Assembly (NCBI RefSeq): GCF_001420005.1
Contig: NZ_LJAK01000001.1
Span: forward strand, 124,001-188,000
Reading direction: 5' to 3'
DNA length: 64,000 nt
Source of the DNA: Loktanella sp. 3ANDIMAR09
GTDB lineage: Bacteria > Pseudomonadota > Alphaproteobacteria > Rhodobacterales > Rhodobacteraceae
Position numbers and translations under genes: made by a program. Under the pieces are notes generated by a model. It had not been told where the DNA came from and did no database searches. It worked only from the letters and a program-made list of their open reading frames with translations. Below are positions 18,053 to 26,099 of the stretch, piece after piece (the first letter of the stretch is position 1; every line of letters starts with the position of its first letter).

Positions 18053-18074
18053 CGCCGCGACCGTGGCCGCGGCG
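18053..18074 (-). terminator. GC hairpin after the ABC substrate-binding gene
   Basis: CGCCGCG and CGCGGCG form a 7-bp stem around an 8-base loop, 11 bases past the stop of the substrate-binding protein. No U-run follows in the direction of transcription (four T lie on the other side), so it may be only a processing or pausing structure. Confidence 0.35.
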
Positions 18075-18084
18075 CCTTTTGTCA

Positions 18085-19068
18085 TCAGTTCAGTGCAGCA
18101 TCCGTGATGACGCTGGTCCATGCACCGGTCGGTGCTTGGGAAATGACCGGATCGGACCCGCCGGCCAGCAGCGTATCGACGGTGCGCTGGTAATCAGCCT
18201 CGTCCAGCGCGCCGTTCGATCCCGCCGTCAGCAAGGCGACCTCGGACATCATGCGCTGCTGCGCCTCCAGGCCCTGTGCGCCGGTCATGTCGTTGTCCAG
18301 CACGATCTGTGCGGCCTCATCGGGATTGGCTTCGGCGTATTTCCACCCTTCCATCGACGCCCTGACAAAGCGTGTCATCTTCTCGACGAATGCCGGGTCC
18401 TCCAGGTTTTCTTCCAGCACCCACATGCCATCTTCCAGCGTGGCAACGCCCTGATCCTCGTACTTGAACGTGACCAGCTCGTCGGGGCTGACGCCCGCAT
18501 CCAGCACCTGACCGTATTCGTTGTAGGTCATGGTCGAAATGCAATCGGCCTGACGCTGCAACAGCGGATCGACGTTGAACCCCTGCTTCAGCACCGTGAC
18601 GCCCTCCTCACCACCATCAGTGGGGATGCCCGCCTGGCTCATCCAGCTCAGGAACGGGTATTCGTTGCCAAAGAACCAGACGCCGATGGTCTTGCCACGG
18701 AAATCCTCCACCGATGTGATGCCGGTATCCTTCCAGCAGGTCAGCATCAGGCCGGACGATTTGAACGGCTGCGCGATGTTCACGACCGGCAGACCCTTTT
18801 CGCGGGCCGCCAGCGCGCTGGGCATCCAGTTCAGCATCACATCAGCACCGCCACCGGCCAGCACTTGCGGCGGCGCAATATCGGGACCGCCGGGCAGGAT
18901 GGTGACGTTCAGCCCCTCTGCCTCGTAAAATCCCTTGTCCTGCGCGACGTAATAGCCCGCGAACTGGGATTGGGTGACCCACTGCAATTGCAGCGTCACG
19001 TCATTGTCCTGCGCGCTGGCCTGTCCCGCGACAAAGGTCAGCATCGCCGCTGTCATCAGATGTCTCAT
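18085..19068 (-). CDS. ABC transporter periplasmic substrate-binding protein (NMT1/ThiY-like)
   Basis: A 327-residue exported binding protein with a signal peptide (MRHLMTAAMLTFVAGQASAQ, cleavage near residue 20). LQLQWVTQSQFAGYYVAQDKGFYEAEGLNVTILPGG is the typical opening of the NMT1/ThiY family, whose known ligands include thiamine-precursor pyrimidines, riboflavin and related heterocycles. It is last in the minus-strand operon of amidase, hydantoinase, ABC ATPase and two permeases. Because that operon is under a RutR-like operator, the likely ligand is a pyrimidine or hydantoin-like compound (inference). Confidence 0.88.
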   Translation of the reverse strand: MRHLMTAAMLTFVAGQASAQDNDVTLQLQWVTQSQFAGYYVAQDKGFYEAEGLNVTILPGGPDIAPPQVLAGGGADVMLNWMPSALAAREKGLPVVNIAQPFKSSGLMLTCWKDTGITSVEDFRGKTIGVWFFGNEYPFLSWMSQAGIPTDGGEEGVTVLKQGFNVDPLLQRQADCISTMTYNEYGQVLDAGVSPDELVTFKYEDQGVATLEDGMWVLEENLEDPAFVEKMTRFVRASMEGWKYAEANPDEAAQIVLDNDMTGAQGLEAQQRMMSEVALLTAGSNGALDEADYQRTVDTLLAGGSDPVISQAPTGAWTSVITDAALN

Positions 19069-19111
19069 ATCGTTCTCCTTGTTGAGGTTACGCCGGGTTG
19101 TCCCGGTCTGG

Positions 19112-19948
19112 TTATCTGCGTTGGCTCGGGTGCCAGAATGTCAGGACCCTCTCGATCCCGGCCATCCCCCCGTAAAAGACCGACCCCGCCAGGGCCGCCA
19201 CGACAATCTCGGCCCAGACCAGATCCAGCGCAAGCTGCCCCACGCTGGTCGAGATCCGAAAACCCATTCCCACGGTCGGAGAGCCGAAAAATTCAGCAAC
19301 AATGGCCCCGATCAGCGCCAGAGTGGTCGCAATTTTCAGCCCGTTGAAAACGAACGGCAGTGCTGCCGGAATGCGCAACTTGATCAGGGTCGGCCAATAG
19401 CCCGCGCCGTAGGTGCGCATCAGGTCGCGCTGCATCGCGGTGGTGTCGCGCAGCCCGGCGACCGTGTTGATCAGGATCGGGAAAAACACCATGACGCCCA
19501 CCACCGCCGCCTTGGACGGCCAGTCGCTGCCCAGCCATTTGACAAAGATCGGCGCCGTCCCCACGATCGGCAGCGCCGCCATGAACCCGCCGACAGGCAG
19601 GATGCCCCGCATCAGAAAATCGCTGCGATCCGCCAGCACCGCGACCCCAAAGGCCGCCAACGCCCCGATCACATAGCCGGTCAGCGCCCCCTTCAGGATC
19701 GTCTGCTCGAAATCCGCCCAGAGGATGGACAGCGACCCGGCAAAGGTCACGGCAATCGCCGATGGAGGCGGCAGGATGATCGGACTGACCCCCGCCATGC
19801 GCACGTAAACCTCCCAGATCAGCAGGATCGTCAGGCCAAATATCACCGGGGCCAGCCAACCGGCGCCCGCAGCGCCGCGTCGCGCCAGCATCAGGTTCAA
19901 AAACCATCCGGTGCCCCAGATCACCATGACCGCCGCTGCCGCCATCAT
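19112..19948 (-). CDS. ABC transporter permease (second)
   Basis: Inner-membrane permease of the taurine/nitrate/pyrimidine type, about 278 residues. It has the BPD-type EAA loop (DTTAMQRDLMRTYGAGYWPTLIKLRIPAALPFVFNGLKIATTLALIGAIVAEF) and six or so hydrophobic helices. I start at MMAAAAVMVIWG (19948), where ATG overlaps the previous permease's TGA. The longer frame of 33 extra residues reads through the neighbouring gene and has no permease character. It pairs with the preceding permease to form a heterodimer with one ATPase and one binding protein. Confidence 0.88.
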   Translation of the reverse strand: MMAAAAVMVIWGTGWFLNLMLARRGAAGAGWLAPVIFGLTILLIWEVYVRMAGVSPIILPPPSAIAVTFAGSLSILWADFEQTILKGALTGYVIGALAAFGVAVLADRSDFLMRGILPVGGFMAALPIVGTAPIFVKWLGSDWPSKAAVVGVMVFFPILINTVAGLRDTTAMQRDLMRTYGAGYWPTLIKLRIPAALPFVFNGLKIATTLALIGAIVAEFFGSPTVGMGFRISTSVGQLALDLVWAEIVVAALAGSVFYGGMAGIERVLTFWHPSQRR

Positions 19949-20862
19949 GCTGCCATCCCCATGCGTTTCAGCGTCACGCGTTCCAGCGCCGCGAACAGCC
20001 CCACCAGTGCTGCCGCCGTGATCGCCGCCGCAAACAACGCAGCCCATGTCACCAGTGGCTGTCCGTATTGATCGCCCACCAGCATCCGCGCACCGAATCC
20101 GGCGCGCGCACCCGTGGGCAATTCACCCACGATCGCCCCGACAAGGGACGCCGAAATCCCGATCTTCAATGATGCGAACAGATAGGGCACCGACGCCGGC
20201 AGACGCAGCTTCCAGAACCCCTGCGCGGGCCCCGCACTATAGGTCCGCAACAAATCCAGCTGCATCGCATCAGGACTGCGCAGCCCCTTGACCATGCCGA
20301 CCACCACCGGAAAGAAAGACAGGTAGGCACTGATGATCGCCTTGGGCAGCAACCCCTGGATCCCCAGCGCCCCCATGACGACGATGATCATCGGAGCCAG
20401 CGCCAGAATGGGAATCGTCTGGCTGGCAATGGCCCAGGGCATCACGCTCAGATCCATGGTCCGCGAAAATACGATCCCCACGGCCAGCGCGATGCCCAGC
20501 GCCGTGCCCATGCCGAACCCCAAAAGGGTCGCCGACAACGTCACCCAGCCGTGATAGATCAGCGACCTGTTCGACGTGGGGGCCACGGCAAAAACCGTGT
20601 TCCACAATTCCACCACTACCTGCTGCGGCCCCGGCAGACGCGGCCGGTCCAGCGTATAGGTCATCGGGATCACCGCCGGATTGCCCAGCGCAAGCGCAAA
20701 AGCCCCCACCTCCTGGCGCGCCCGCGCATCATCGGGTTCCACGACCATATCGCCCCGCGCCGCCTGATCGGCGGCCAGGTGAATGTTCATCGGCACCACC
20801 GCCAGGGTCCAGAACCCCAGGATGAACGCCACGATCGTCAGGACAGGCAGCACCGATCTCAT
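19945..20862 (-). CDS. ABC transporter permease (first)
   Basis: Inner-membrane permease of 305 residues with an N-terminal TM helix (SVLPVLTIVAFILGFWTLAVVPM), a periplasmic insert of about 80 residues and a core TM domain. The coupling-helix motif is LRSPDAMQLDLLRTYSAGPAQGFWKLRLPASVPYLFASLKIGISASLVGAIVGE. The periplasmic insert makes it larger than its partner. It is separated from the ATPase gene upstream by 72 bases holding a dispersed repeat element, and overlaps the second permease by 4 bases. Confidence 0.9.
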   Translation of the reverse strand: MRSVLPVLTIVAFILGFWTLAVVPMNIHLAADQAARGDMVVEPDDARARQEVGAFALALGNPAVIPMTYTLDRPRLPGPQQVVVELWNTVFAVAPTSNRSLIYHGWVTLSATLLGFGMGTALGIALAVGIVFSRTMDLSVMPWAIASQTIPILALAPMIIVVMGALGIQGLLPKAIISAYLSFFPVVVGMVKGLRSPDAMQLDLLRTYSAGPAQGFWKLRLPASVPYLFASLKIGISASLVGAIVGELPTGARAGFGARMLVGDQYGQPLVTWAALFAAAITAAALVGLFAALERVTLKRMGMAA

Positions 20863-20876
20863 CGCGCACCCATGGC

Positions 20877-20918
20877 ATCATCTTGCCGGAAATACTCCCG
20901 CCGGAGGCACCCGCCCCC
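20877..20918 (-). repeat. Dispersed intergenic element, GGAGTATTT subtype
   Basis: On the minus strand it reads GCCTCCGGCGGGAGTATTT then CCGGCAAGATGAT, with a CCTCCGG/CCGG inverted portion. It fills the 72-base gap between the ABC ATPase and the first permease, inside one operon. It matches the copy at 58941-58973 in the GAGTATTT and GGCAAGATGATG parts. Confidence 0.7.
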
Positions 20919-20934
20919 ACAATCAGCGCCACGC

Positions 20935-21765
20935 TCAATCATCCGCATGCCCCGCCCGCAAACCATCCCGCACCCGGTGCGCAATCGCGATGAACTCAGG
21001 GCTGTCACGAATATCCAGGGGGCGCTCGCGCGGCAGAGTGCTCTCGATCACATCCGCGATCCGGCCGGGCCGGGGCGACATCACGACAATCTTGGTCGAC
21101 AGATACACCGCCTCGGGGATCGAATGGGTGACAAACCCGATGGTCTTTTCCGTCCGCGCCCACAGCTGCAACAACTGCTCGTTCAGATGATCGCGCACGA
21201 TCTCGTCCAACGCGCCGAACGGCTCGTCCATCAGCAGGATATCCGCGTCAAAGGCCAGCGCCCGCGCGATGCTCGCCCGCTGCTGCATCCCACCCGACAA
21301 TTGCCAGGGGTATTTGCGCGCGAACCCGGCCAGATCGACCAGCTCCAGCACGCGGCGCACACGCGCCTCCTGCTCCGCTTTGGAATATCCCATGATCTCC
21401 AGCGGCAGTTTCACGTTTCCGCCGATCGTGCGCCAGGGATACAGCCCCGCCGCCTGAAACACGTACCCATAGGCCCGCGCCCGCCGCGCTTCGTCCGGCG
21501 TCATCCCGTTGACGCTCAGCGCCCCACCCGTCGGTGTTTCCAGCCCCGCGATGCACCGCAGGAACGTCGTCTTGCCACACCCCGAAGGCCCGATGAAACT
21601 GACGAAATCGCCCTTCTCGATGTCCAGACTGACATCCTTCAGCGCATGGACCGGCCCGTCATTGGTCTGAAAGGTCAGATCAACCGAACTAGCAGAAATC
21701 ACAGCTGATCGCGCTGTTTTTGCGGAATGTTCCAAGCCTTGAGGATTGCCGTCCACGGACACCAT
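20935..21765 (-). CDS. ABC transporter ATP-binding protein
   Basis: Cytoplasmic ATPase of 276 residues. Walker A is GPSGCGKTTFLR, the signature is LSGGMQQRASIARAL, Walker B is ADILLMDEPFGALD, and the switch is FVTHSIPEAVYLS. It belongs to the nitrate/taurine/ThiZ-type group, in agreement with the NMT1-like binding protein. The start codon ATG at 21765 follows the hydantoinase stop within 6 bases, with GAGGA just ahead, so the two genes are probably translated together. It energises the two permeases downstream. Confidence 0.93.
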   Translation of the reverse strand: MVSVDGNPQGLEHSAKTARSAVISASSVDLTFQTNDGPVHALKDVSLDIEKGDFVSFIGPSGCGKTTFLRCIAGLETPTGGALSVNGMTPDEARRARAYGYVFQAAGLYPWRTIGGNVKLPLEIMGYSKAEQEARVRRVLELVDLAGFARKYPWQLSGGMQQRASIARALAFDADILLMDEPFGALDEIVRDHLNEQLLQLWARTEKTIGFVTHSIPEAVYLSTKIVVMSPRPGRIADVIESTLPRERPLDIRDSPEFIAIAHRVRDGLRAGHADD

Positions 21766-21771
21766 CTATCC

Positions 21772-23226
21772 TCAGACCCCCGTCGCCGGAATGCCGGACC
21801 GTTCGACGGGGCGCGGTGCGGTCAGCTCTTTCCACGACGACAGCGCCTTGTTCACCGACCCGTTGGGCGCACGCTTCACGAATTTTCCGTGGCCTTCCTG
21901 CGCGCGCATCTCGCCGTCGTGCACGGCAACATGGCCGCGCGTCAGGGTGAACCGAGGCAGGCCCTTCACGTGCTTGCCCTCGAACACGTTGTAATCGATC
22001 GCGCTGACCTGGCTTGCAGCGGCAATGGTCTTTTCCTTTTCCGGGTCCCAGACCACCAGATCGGCGTCCGCCCCCACCAGCACCGCACCTTTTTTCGGAT
22101 AACAGTTCAGGATCTTGGCGATATTGGTCGACGTCACCGCAACAAATTCATTCATCGTCAGCCGCCCGGTGTTCACGCCGTAAGTCCACAGCATCGGCAT
22201 CCGGTCCTCCAGCCCCCCGGTCCCGTTCGGGATCTTGGTGAAATCACCCACGCCATATCGCTTTTGTTCAGTGGTAAAGGCACAATGATCCGTCGCCACC
22301 ACCGAGAGTGACCCGCTTTGCAGACCGGCCCACAGGCTGTCCTGATGCTGCTTGTTGCGGAACGGTGGCGACATGACCCGTCGCGCGGCATGGTCCCAAT
22401 CGGCGTTGAAATACTCGGATTCGTCCAGCGTCAGATGCTGGATCAACGGCTCGCCCCAGACGCGCTTGCCCTGCATCCGCGCACGCCGGATCGCCTCGTG
22501 ACTGTCCTCGCAAGAGGTATGCACCACATACAGCGGCACGCCCGCCATGTCGGCGATCATGATGGCGCGGTTCGTGGCCTCGCCCTCGACCTGGGGCGGG
22601 CGCGAATAGGCATGTGCCTCCGGCCCCGTGTTGCCCGCCGCCAGCAGCTTGGCCGACAGTTCCGCCACGACGTCACCGTTTTCGGCATGGACCATCGCGA
22701 TGCCGCCCAGTTCCGCCAGCCGGTTGAACGACGCGTATAGCTCGTCATCGTTCACCATCAGCGCACCCTTGTAGGCCATGAAGTGCTTGAAGGTGTTGAT
22801 GCCGCGATCCCGCACCACGGTCTCCATCTCGTCGAACACCTGCTCGCCCCACCATGTCACCGCCATGTGGAACGAATAATCACAGGCGGCACGCCCCGAT
22901 TTGTTGTCCCACATCTGCAAGGCGTCCAGCAGCCCCTGTCCCGGCGAAGGCAATGCAAAATCCACGACCATTGTCGTCCCGCCCGACAGTGCCGCACGCG
23001 TGCCGCTGTCAAAATCATCGGCGGAATAGGTGCCCATGAACGGCATCTCCAGATGCGTATGCGGGTCGATCCCGCCCGGCATGACGTAGCAGCCGGTCGC
23101 GTCCAGAACCTCGTCCCCCTTCAGGTCAGGACCGATCTGGGTGATCACACCGCCCTCGATCAGCACATCCGCCTTGTAGGTCAGATCAGCGGTGACAATC
23201 GTGCCGTTCTTGATGACTTTGCTCAT
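21772..23226 (-). CDS. hydA: Dihydropyrimidinase / D-hydantoinase
   Basis: Amidohydrolase hydrolysing 5,6-dihydropyrimidines to N-carbamoyl-beta-amino acids, second step of the reductive pathway. Metal-binding motifs are GGIDPHTHLEMPF (HxH), the carboxylated lysine in FKHFMAYKGALM, MVHAENGD, YVVHTSCED and a final VATDHCAF Asp. The length is 484 residues, normal for the family. It lies between the N-carbamoyl amidohydrolase gene and the ABC ATPase gene, both on the same strand. The tetrameric cytosolic enzyme would act on products of PreT-PreA encoded 3-7 kb away. Confidence 0.95.
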   Translation of the reverse strand: MSKVIKNGTIVTADLTYKADVLIEGGVITQIGPDLKGDEVLDATGCYVMPGGIDPHTHLEMPFMGTYSADDFDSGTRAALSGGTTMVVDFALPSPGQGLLDALQMWDNKSGRAACDYSFHMAVTWWGEQVFDEMETVVRDRGINTFKHFMAYKGALMVNDDELYASFNRLAELGGIAMVHAENGDVVAELSAKLLAAGNTGPEAHAYSRPPQVEGEATNRAIMIADMAGVPLYVVHTSCEDSHEAIRRARMQGKRVWGEPLIQHLTLDESEYFNADWDHAARRVMSPPFRNKQHQDSLWAGLQSGSLSVVATDHCAFTTEQKRYGVGDFTKIPNGTGGLEDRMPMLWTYGVNTGRLTMNEFVAVTSTNIAKILNCYPKKGAVLVGADADLVVWDPEKEKTIAAASQVSAIDYNVFEGKHVKGLPRFTLTRGHVAVHDGEMRAQEGHGKFVKRAPNGSVNKALSSWKELTAPRPVERSGIPATGV

Positions 23227-23250
23227 GGGCGTGGTCCTTATTCAGTCAAA

Positions 23251-23301
23251 CTTCTTCTGGTCAAAAATATCCCGGGGGAGGCGCAGCCGGGGGCAGAGCC
23301 C
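23251..23301 (-). repeat. Dispersed intergenic element, GGGATATTT subtype
   Basis: Read on the minus strand it begins right after the amidohydrolase stop, with GGGGCTCTGCCCC (stem GGGGC/GCCCC), then CCCCCGGGATATTTTTG and ACCAGAAGAAG. It separates amidohydrolase and hydantoinase genes within the operon. The TTGACCA inside it is part of the repeat and is not evidence for RutR binding. Confidence 0.75.
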
Positions 23302-24552
23302 CTAAGACACCACCTCTGCCGTCTCGAGCACCGCATGCAGCAGCACGTCCGCCCCGGCCTTGGCCCAGTCCTTGGTGATCTCCTCGGCCTCGTTGTGGCT
23401 CAGCCCGTCGACACAGGGACACATCACCATCGCGGTCGGATACAGGTCGTTGATCCAGCAGGCGTCGTGACCCGCGCCGCTGACGATATCCATATGAGAA
23501 TAGCCCAGCCGTTCCGCAGCGCCGCGCACTGCCGCCACACAGCCCTCATCGAATGCGGGCGGATCAAACTGACCGACGATTTCGGCGCTGAATTCAACCT
23601 CGATATCCGCGCACAGCGCGGGGGCCCGCGCCATCAATTCGTCGACCATGCCGTTCAGCTTGTCCAGCAGATGCGTCCGCATATCGATGGTGAACACGAC
23701 CTTGCCGGGGATGATGTTGCGGCTATTGGGATAGACGTCGATATGACCGATGGCACCCACCGCGTTGGGCTGGTTTTTCATCGCAATCTCGTGGACCAGT
23801 TCCGTGATCAGCGCGAGTCCCCGTCCCGCGTTCTTGCGCATCGACATCGGTGTCGATCCGGTATGGCTTTCCTTGCCGGTCACCGTGCATTCGATCCAGC
23901 GCAAACCCTGACCGTGGGTCACGACACCGATATCCTTGCCCTCGGCCTCCAGGATCGGTCCCTGCTCGATATGCAACTCGAACAGCGCGTGCATCTTGCG
24001 CTGGCCTACGGTTTCATCACCCTTCCAGCCGATGCGTTCCAGTTCATCGCCAAAGCGTTTGCCCTGCGCATCGACCCGGTCGTTCGCCCAGTCCAGCGTG
24101 TGCTTGCCCGCGAAAACGCCCGACGCCAGCATCGCGGGGGCGAACCGTGTGCCTTCTTCGTTGGTCCAGTTCACGACGACGATCGGGTGCCTCGTCTTGA
24201 TATCCAGATCGTTCATCGTGCGGATCAGTTCCAGCCCGCCCAGCACGCCCAGAACGCCGTCGTATTTGCCGCCCGTGGGCTGGGTATCCAGGTGGCTACC
24301 GACATAGACCGGCAGCGCGTCAGGGTCGGTGCCCTCGCGCCGCGCGAACATGTTGCCGATCTCGTCGACAGCCATGGTCATGCCCGCATCCTTGCACCAT
24401 GCGGCGAACAGGTGACGGCCTTCGCTGTCCTCATCCGTCAGGGTCTGGCGGTTGTTGCCACCCGCGATGCCCGGGCCGATCTGGGCCATGTCCATCAGAC
24501 TGTCCCACAGGCGGTTCCCGTCGATCCGCAGATTTTCCCCCGGTGCCGCCAT
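23302..24552 (-). CDS. Zn-dependent N-carbamoyl-beta-alanine amidohydrolase / hydantoinase-carbamoylase
   Basis: M20-family amidase releasing beta-alanine (or beta-aminoisobutyrate), CO2 and ammonia in the third step of reductive pyrimidine breakdown. Metal ligands and motifs seen are VGSHLDTQPTGGKYDGVLGV, VVNWTNEEGTRFAPAML, LHIEQGPILEAE, and the dimerisation-domain segment VTGKESHTGSTPM. I start at MAAPGENLRI (24552) with GAGGG 9 bases upstream; an ATG at 24561 is less well spaced. The length is 416 residues. It is the first gene after the RutR-like operator and heads the minus-strand operon. Confidence 0.93.
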   Translation of the reverse strand: MAAPGENLRIDGNRLWDSLMDMAQIGPGIAGGNNRQTLTDEDSEGRHLFAAWCKDAGMTMAVDEIGNMFARREGTDPDALPVYVGSHLDTQPTGGKYDGVLGVLGGLELIRTMNDLDIKTRHPIVVVNWTNEEGTRFAPAMLASGVFAGKHTLDWANDRVDAQGKRFGDELERIGWKGDETVGQRKMHALFELHIEQGPILEAEGKDIGVVTHGQGLRWIECTVTGKESHTGSTPMSMRKNAGRGLALITELVHEIAMKNQPNAVGAIGHIDVYPNSRNIIPGKVVFTIDMRTHLLDKLNGMVDELMARAPALCADIEVEFSAEIVGQFDPPAFDEGCVAAVRGAAERLGYSHMDIVSGAGHDACWINDLYPTAMVMCPCVDGLSHNEAEEITKDWAKAGADVLLHAVLETAEVVS

Positions 24553-24577
24553 GTTCGTCATCCCTCGCCATTCATGA

Positions 24578-24595
24578 TTTGACCGCTTGGTCAAA
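24578..24595. promoter_or_regulatory. RutR-type operator
   Basis: TTTGACCGCTTGGTCAAA is an inverted repeat whose core TTGACC-GCTT-GGTCAA agrees with the RutR consensus TTGACCANNTGGTCAA at 13 of 14 defined positions. It lies 26 bases upstream of the amidohydrolase start and 118 bases upstream of the divergent rutR-like gene, so it can serve both promoters. Confidence 0.85.
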
Positions 24596-24712
24596 CTCAC
24601 GCTACCACGGGACCTGAATCCGTCAAGCCTGCGCCGCGACAATCCCGCGCAGCCAGTGCGACGGCACAGCACGCAGGCAGCACCGCCCGAAAAAGCGGCA
24701 GCAGGAGAACCG

Positions 24713-25330
24713 ATGGACGACGCAGCGCCCAAGACCCGCATCCAGATCCGCAATCGCAAGGTGATCCTGACCGCCGGACTGGAGGTGTTTTCCGCAAACG
24801 GCTTTCGCGGCGCGACGCTCGATCAGATCGCACGCGAGGCGGGTCTGTCGAAACCCAACCTGCTGTATTATTTCCCCTCCAAGGAGGCGATCTACACCGC
24901 TCTGCTGGACGCGCTGCTGGACACTTGGCTGGACCCGTTGCGCGCCCTTGACCCGACAGGCGATCCGATCACGGAAATCCTGGGATATGCGCAGCGCAAA
25001 CTGGCCCTCAGCCGCGATTTCCCGCGTGAAAGCCGCCTGTTCGCCAACGAAATCCTGCAAGGGGCGCCGATGGTGCGTGACCTGTTGAAAACCGACCTCA
25101 AGGCGCTGGTCGATGACCGCGCGGAGGTGCTGCAAAACTGGATGGACGCGGGCCTGATCCGCCGCACCGACCCGGTACACCTGATTTTCTCGATCTGGTC
25201 ACTGACCCAGCACTACGCTGATTTCGACGTGCAGATCCGCGCCGTGCTGGACGAAGAGGACCCGTTTCCCGGCGCGGAATGCTTTCTCGATCAACTCTAT
25301 CGCAGTCTTTTGGAACCACGCGCCCGTTAG
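24713..25330 (+). CDS. rutR: TetR-family regulator, RutR-like
   Basis: A 205-residue one-domain HTH regulator with a ligand domain. The HTH is ATLDQIAREAGLSKPNLLYYFPSKEAIYTALLDA, and the rest (SRDFPRESRLFANEILQGAPMVRDLLKTDLKALVDD, DPVHLIFSIWSLTQHYADF) follows RutR closely, including the YCP/TetR-C dimer region. RutR senses uracil or thymine and represses pyrimidine catabolism. The start at 24713 has AGGAG 5 bases upstream; the longer frame lacks family resemblance. It diverges from the amidohydrolase operon across a matching palindrome. Confidence 0.93.
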   Translation: MDDAAPKTRIQIRNRKVILTAGLEVFSANGFRGATLDQIAREAGLSKPNLLYYFPSKEAIYTALLDALLDTWLDPLRALDPTGDPITEILGYAQRKLALSRDFPRESRLFANEILQGAPMVRDLLKTDLKALVDDRAEVLQNWMDAGLIRRTDPVHLIFSIWSLTQHYADFDVQIRAVLDEEDPFPGAECFLDQLYRSLLEPRAR

Positions 25331-25361
25331 ATCCGTTTTCCTGTCAACCAAGGAGAACGAG

Positions 25362-26030
25362 ATGACCCATACATTGACCGTCCAAAAGACCGAACAGCTG
25401 ACCCACGACACTTATCGGCTGATTTGCAGCAAACCCGACAGCTTTCGATTCGAGGCAGGCCAGGCCACCCATATGGCGCTGGACAAGGATGGCTGGCGCG
25501 ACGCGGACCGCGCATTCACGATGGTCAGCGATCCCGATGCCGAACATGTCGAATTCGTGATCAAATCCTATCCGTCCCACGATGGTGTCACGGAACTGGT
25601 CCCCGATATCCAACCGGGCGACCGCTGGCTGGCCGAGGACCCGGCCGGTGCCATTACCGACCACGGTTGCGGCACCTTCCTGGCCGCCGGTGCAGGCATA
25701 ACGCCATTCATCGCGATCCTGAACAAACACGCCCGCGAAGGCGTGGGCGGCGATCACCTGATCTTTGCCAACACCCATGACCGCGACATCATCATGAAGG
25801 AGACATGGGACCAGATGGCGGGCGTGACGCCGACCTATGTGATTTCGGATCAGGACGATACGGCCCACCGCAAGGGCAAACTGGACCGCGCCATGCTGGC
25901 CGACATCGGCATCGCCATAGACAAACCCTGCTATGTCTGTGGGCCGGGTGAATTCGTCGACGACATCCGTGACGCCCTGAGGGAAATGGGCGTGCCAGAG
26001 GACCAGATCATCACCGAAAACGGCTGGTAA
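25362..26030 (+). CDS. Flavodoxin/ferredoxin-reductase-like FAD protein (no 2Fe-2S domain)
   Basis: The 222-residue protein resembles the FNR superfamily. RAFTMVSDP corresponds to the FAD-binding RxYS/T motif, GAGITPFIAIL to the NAD(P)-phosphate loop, and CYVCGPGEFVDDI to the CGP nicotinamide-binding motif. It has no plant-type ferredoxin domain, so it must pass electrons to another partner. It starts 31 bases after the rutR stop on the same strand with AAGGAGA, so it may be cotranscribed. A link with pyrimidine metabolism is suggested only by position. Confidence 0.85.
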   Translation: MTHTLTVQKTEQLTHDTYRLICSKPDSFRFEAGQATHMALDKDGWRDADRAFTMVSDPDAEHVEFVIKSYPSHDGVTELVPDIQPGDRWLAEDPAGAITDHGCGTFLAAGAGITPFIAILNKHAREGVGGDHLIFANTHDRDIIMKETWDQMAGVTPTYVISDQDDTAHRKGKLDRAMLADIGIAIDKPCYVCGPGEFVDDIRDALREMGVPEDQIITENGW

Positions 26031-26042
26031 GTCCGGACAGGA

Positions 26043-26090
26043 CCGGGGGCGCTGCCCCCGGACCCCCGGGATATTTGACACCAGAAGAAG
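26043..26090 (+). repeat. Dispersed intergenic element, GGGATATTT subtype
   Basis: Perfect 8-bp hairpin CCGGGGGC-GCT-GCCCCCGG, then ACCCCCGGGATATTTG and ACCAGAAGAAG. It sits between the convergent reductase gene and preA, 12 bases past the reductase stop, so it could act as a terminator for that gene. Confidence 0.8.
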
Positions 26091-26099
26091 GGAGAGCCC

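Noticed and set aside
23251-23270. RutR half-site TTGACCA upstream of the hydantoinase gene
   Set aside because: The sequence is part of the dispersed element and occurs in copies far from pyrimidine genes; there is no second half-site.
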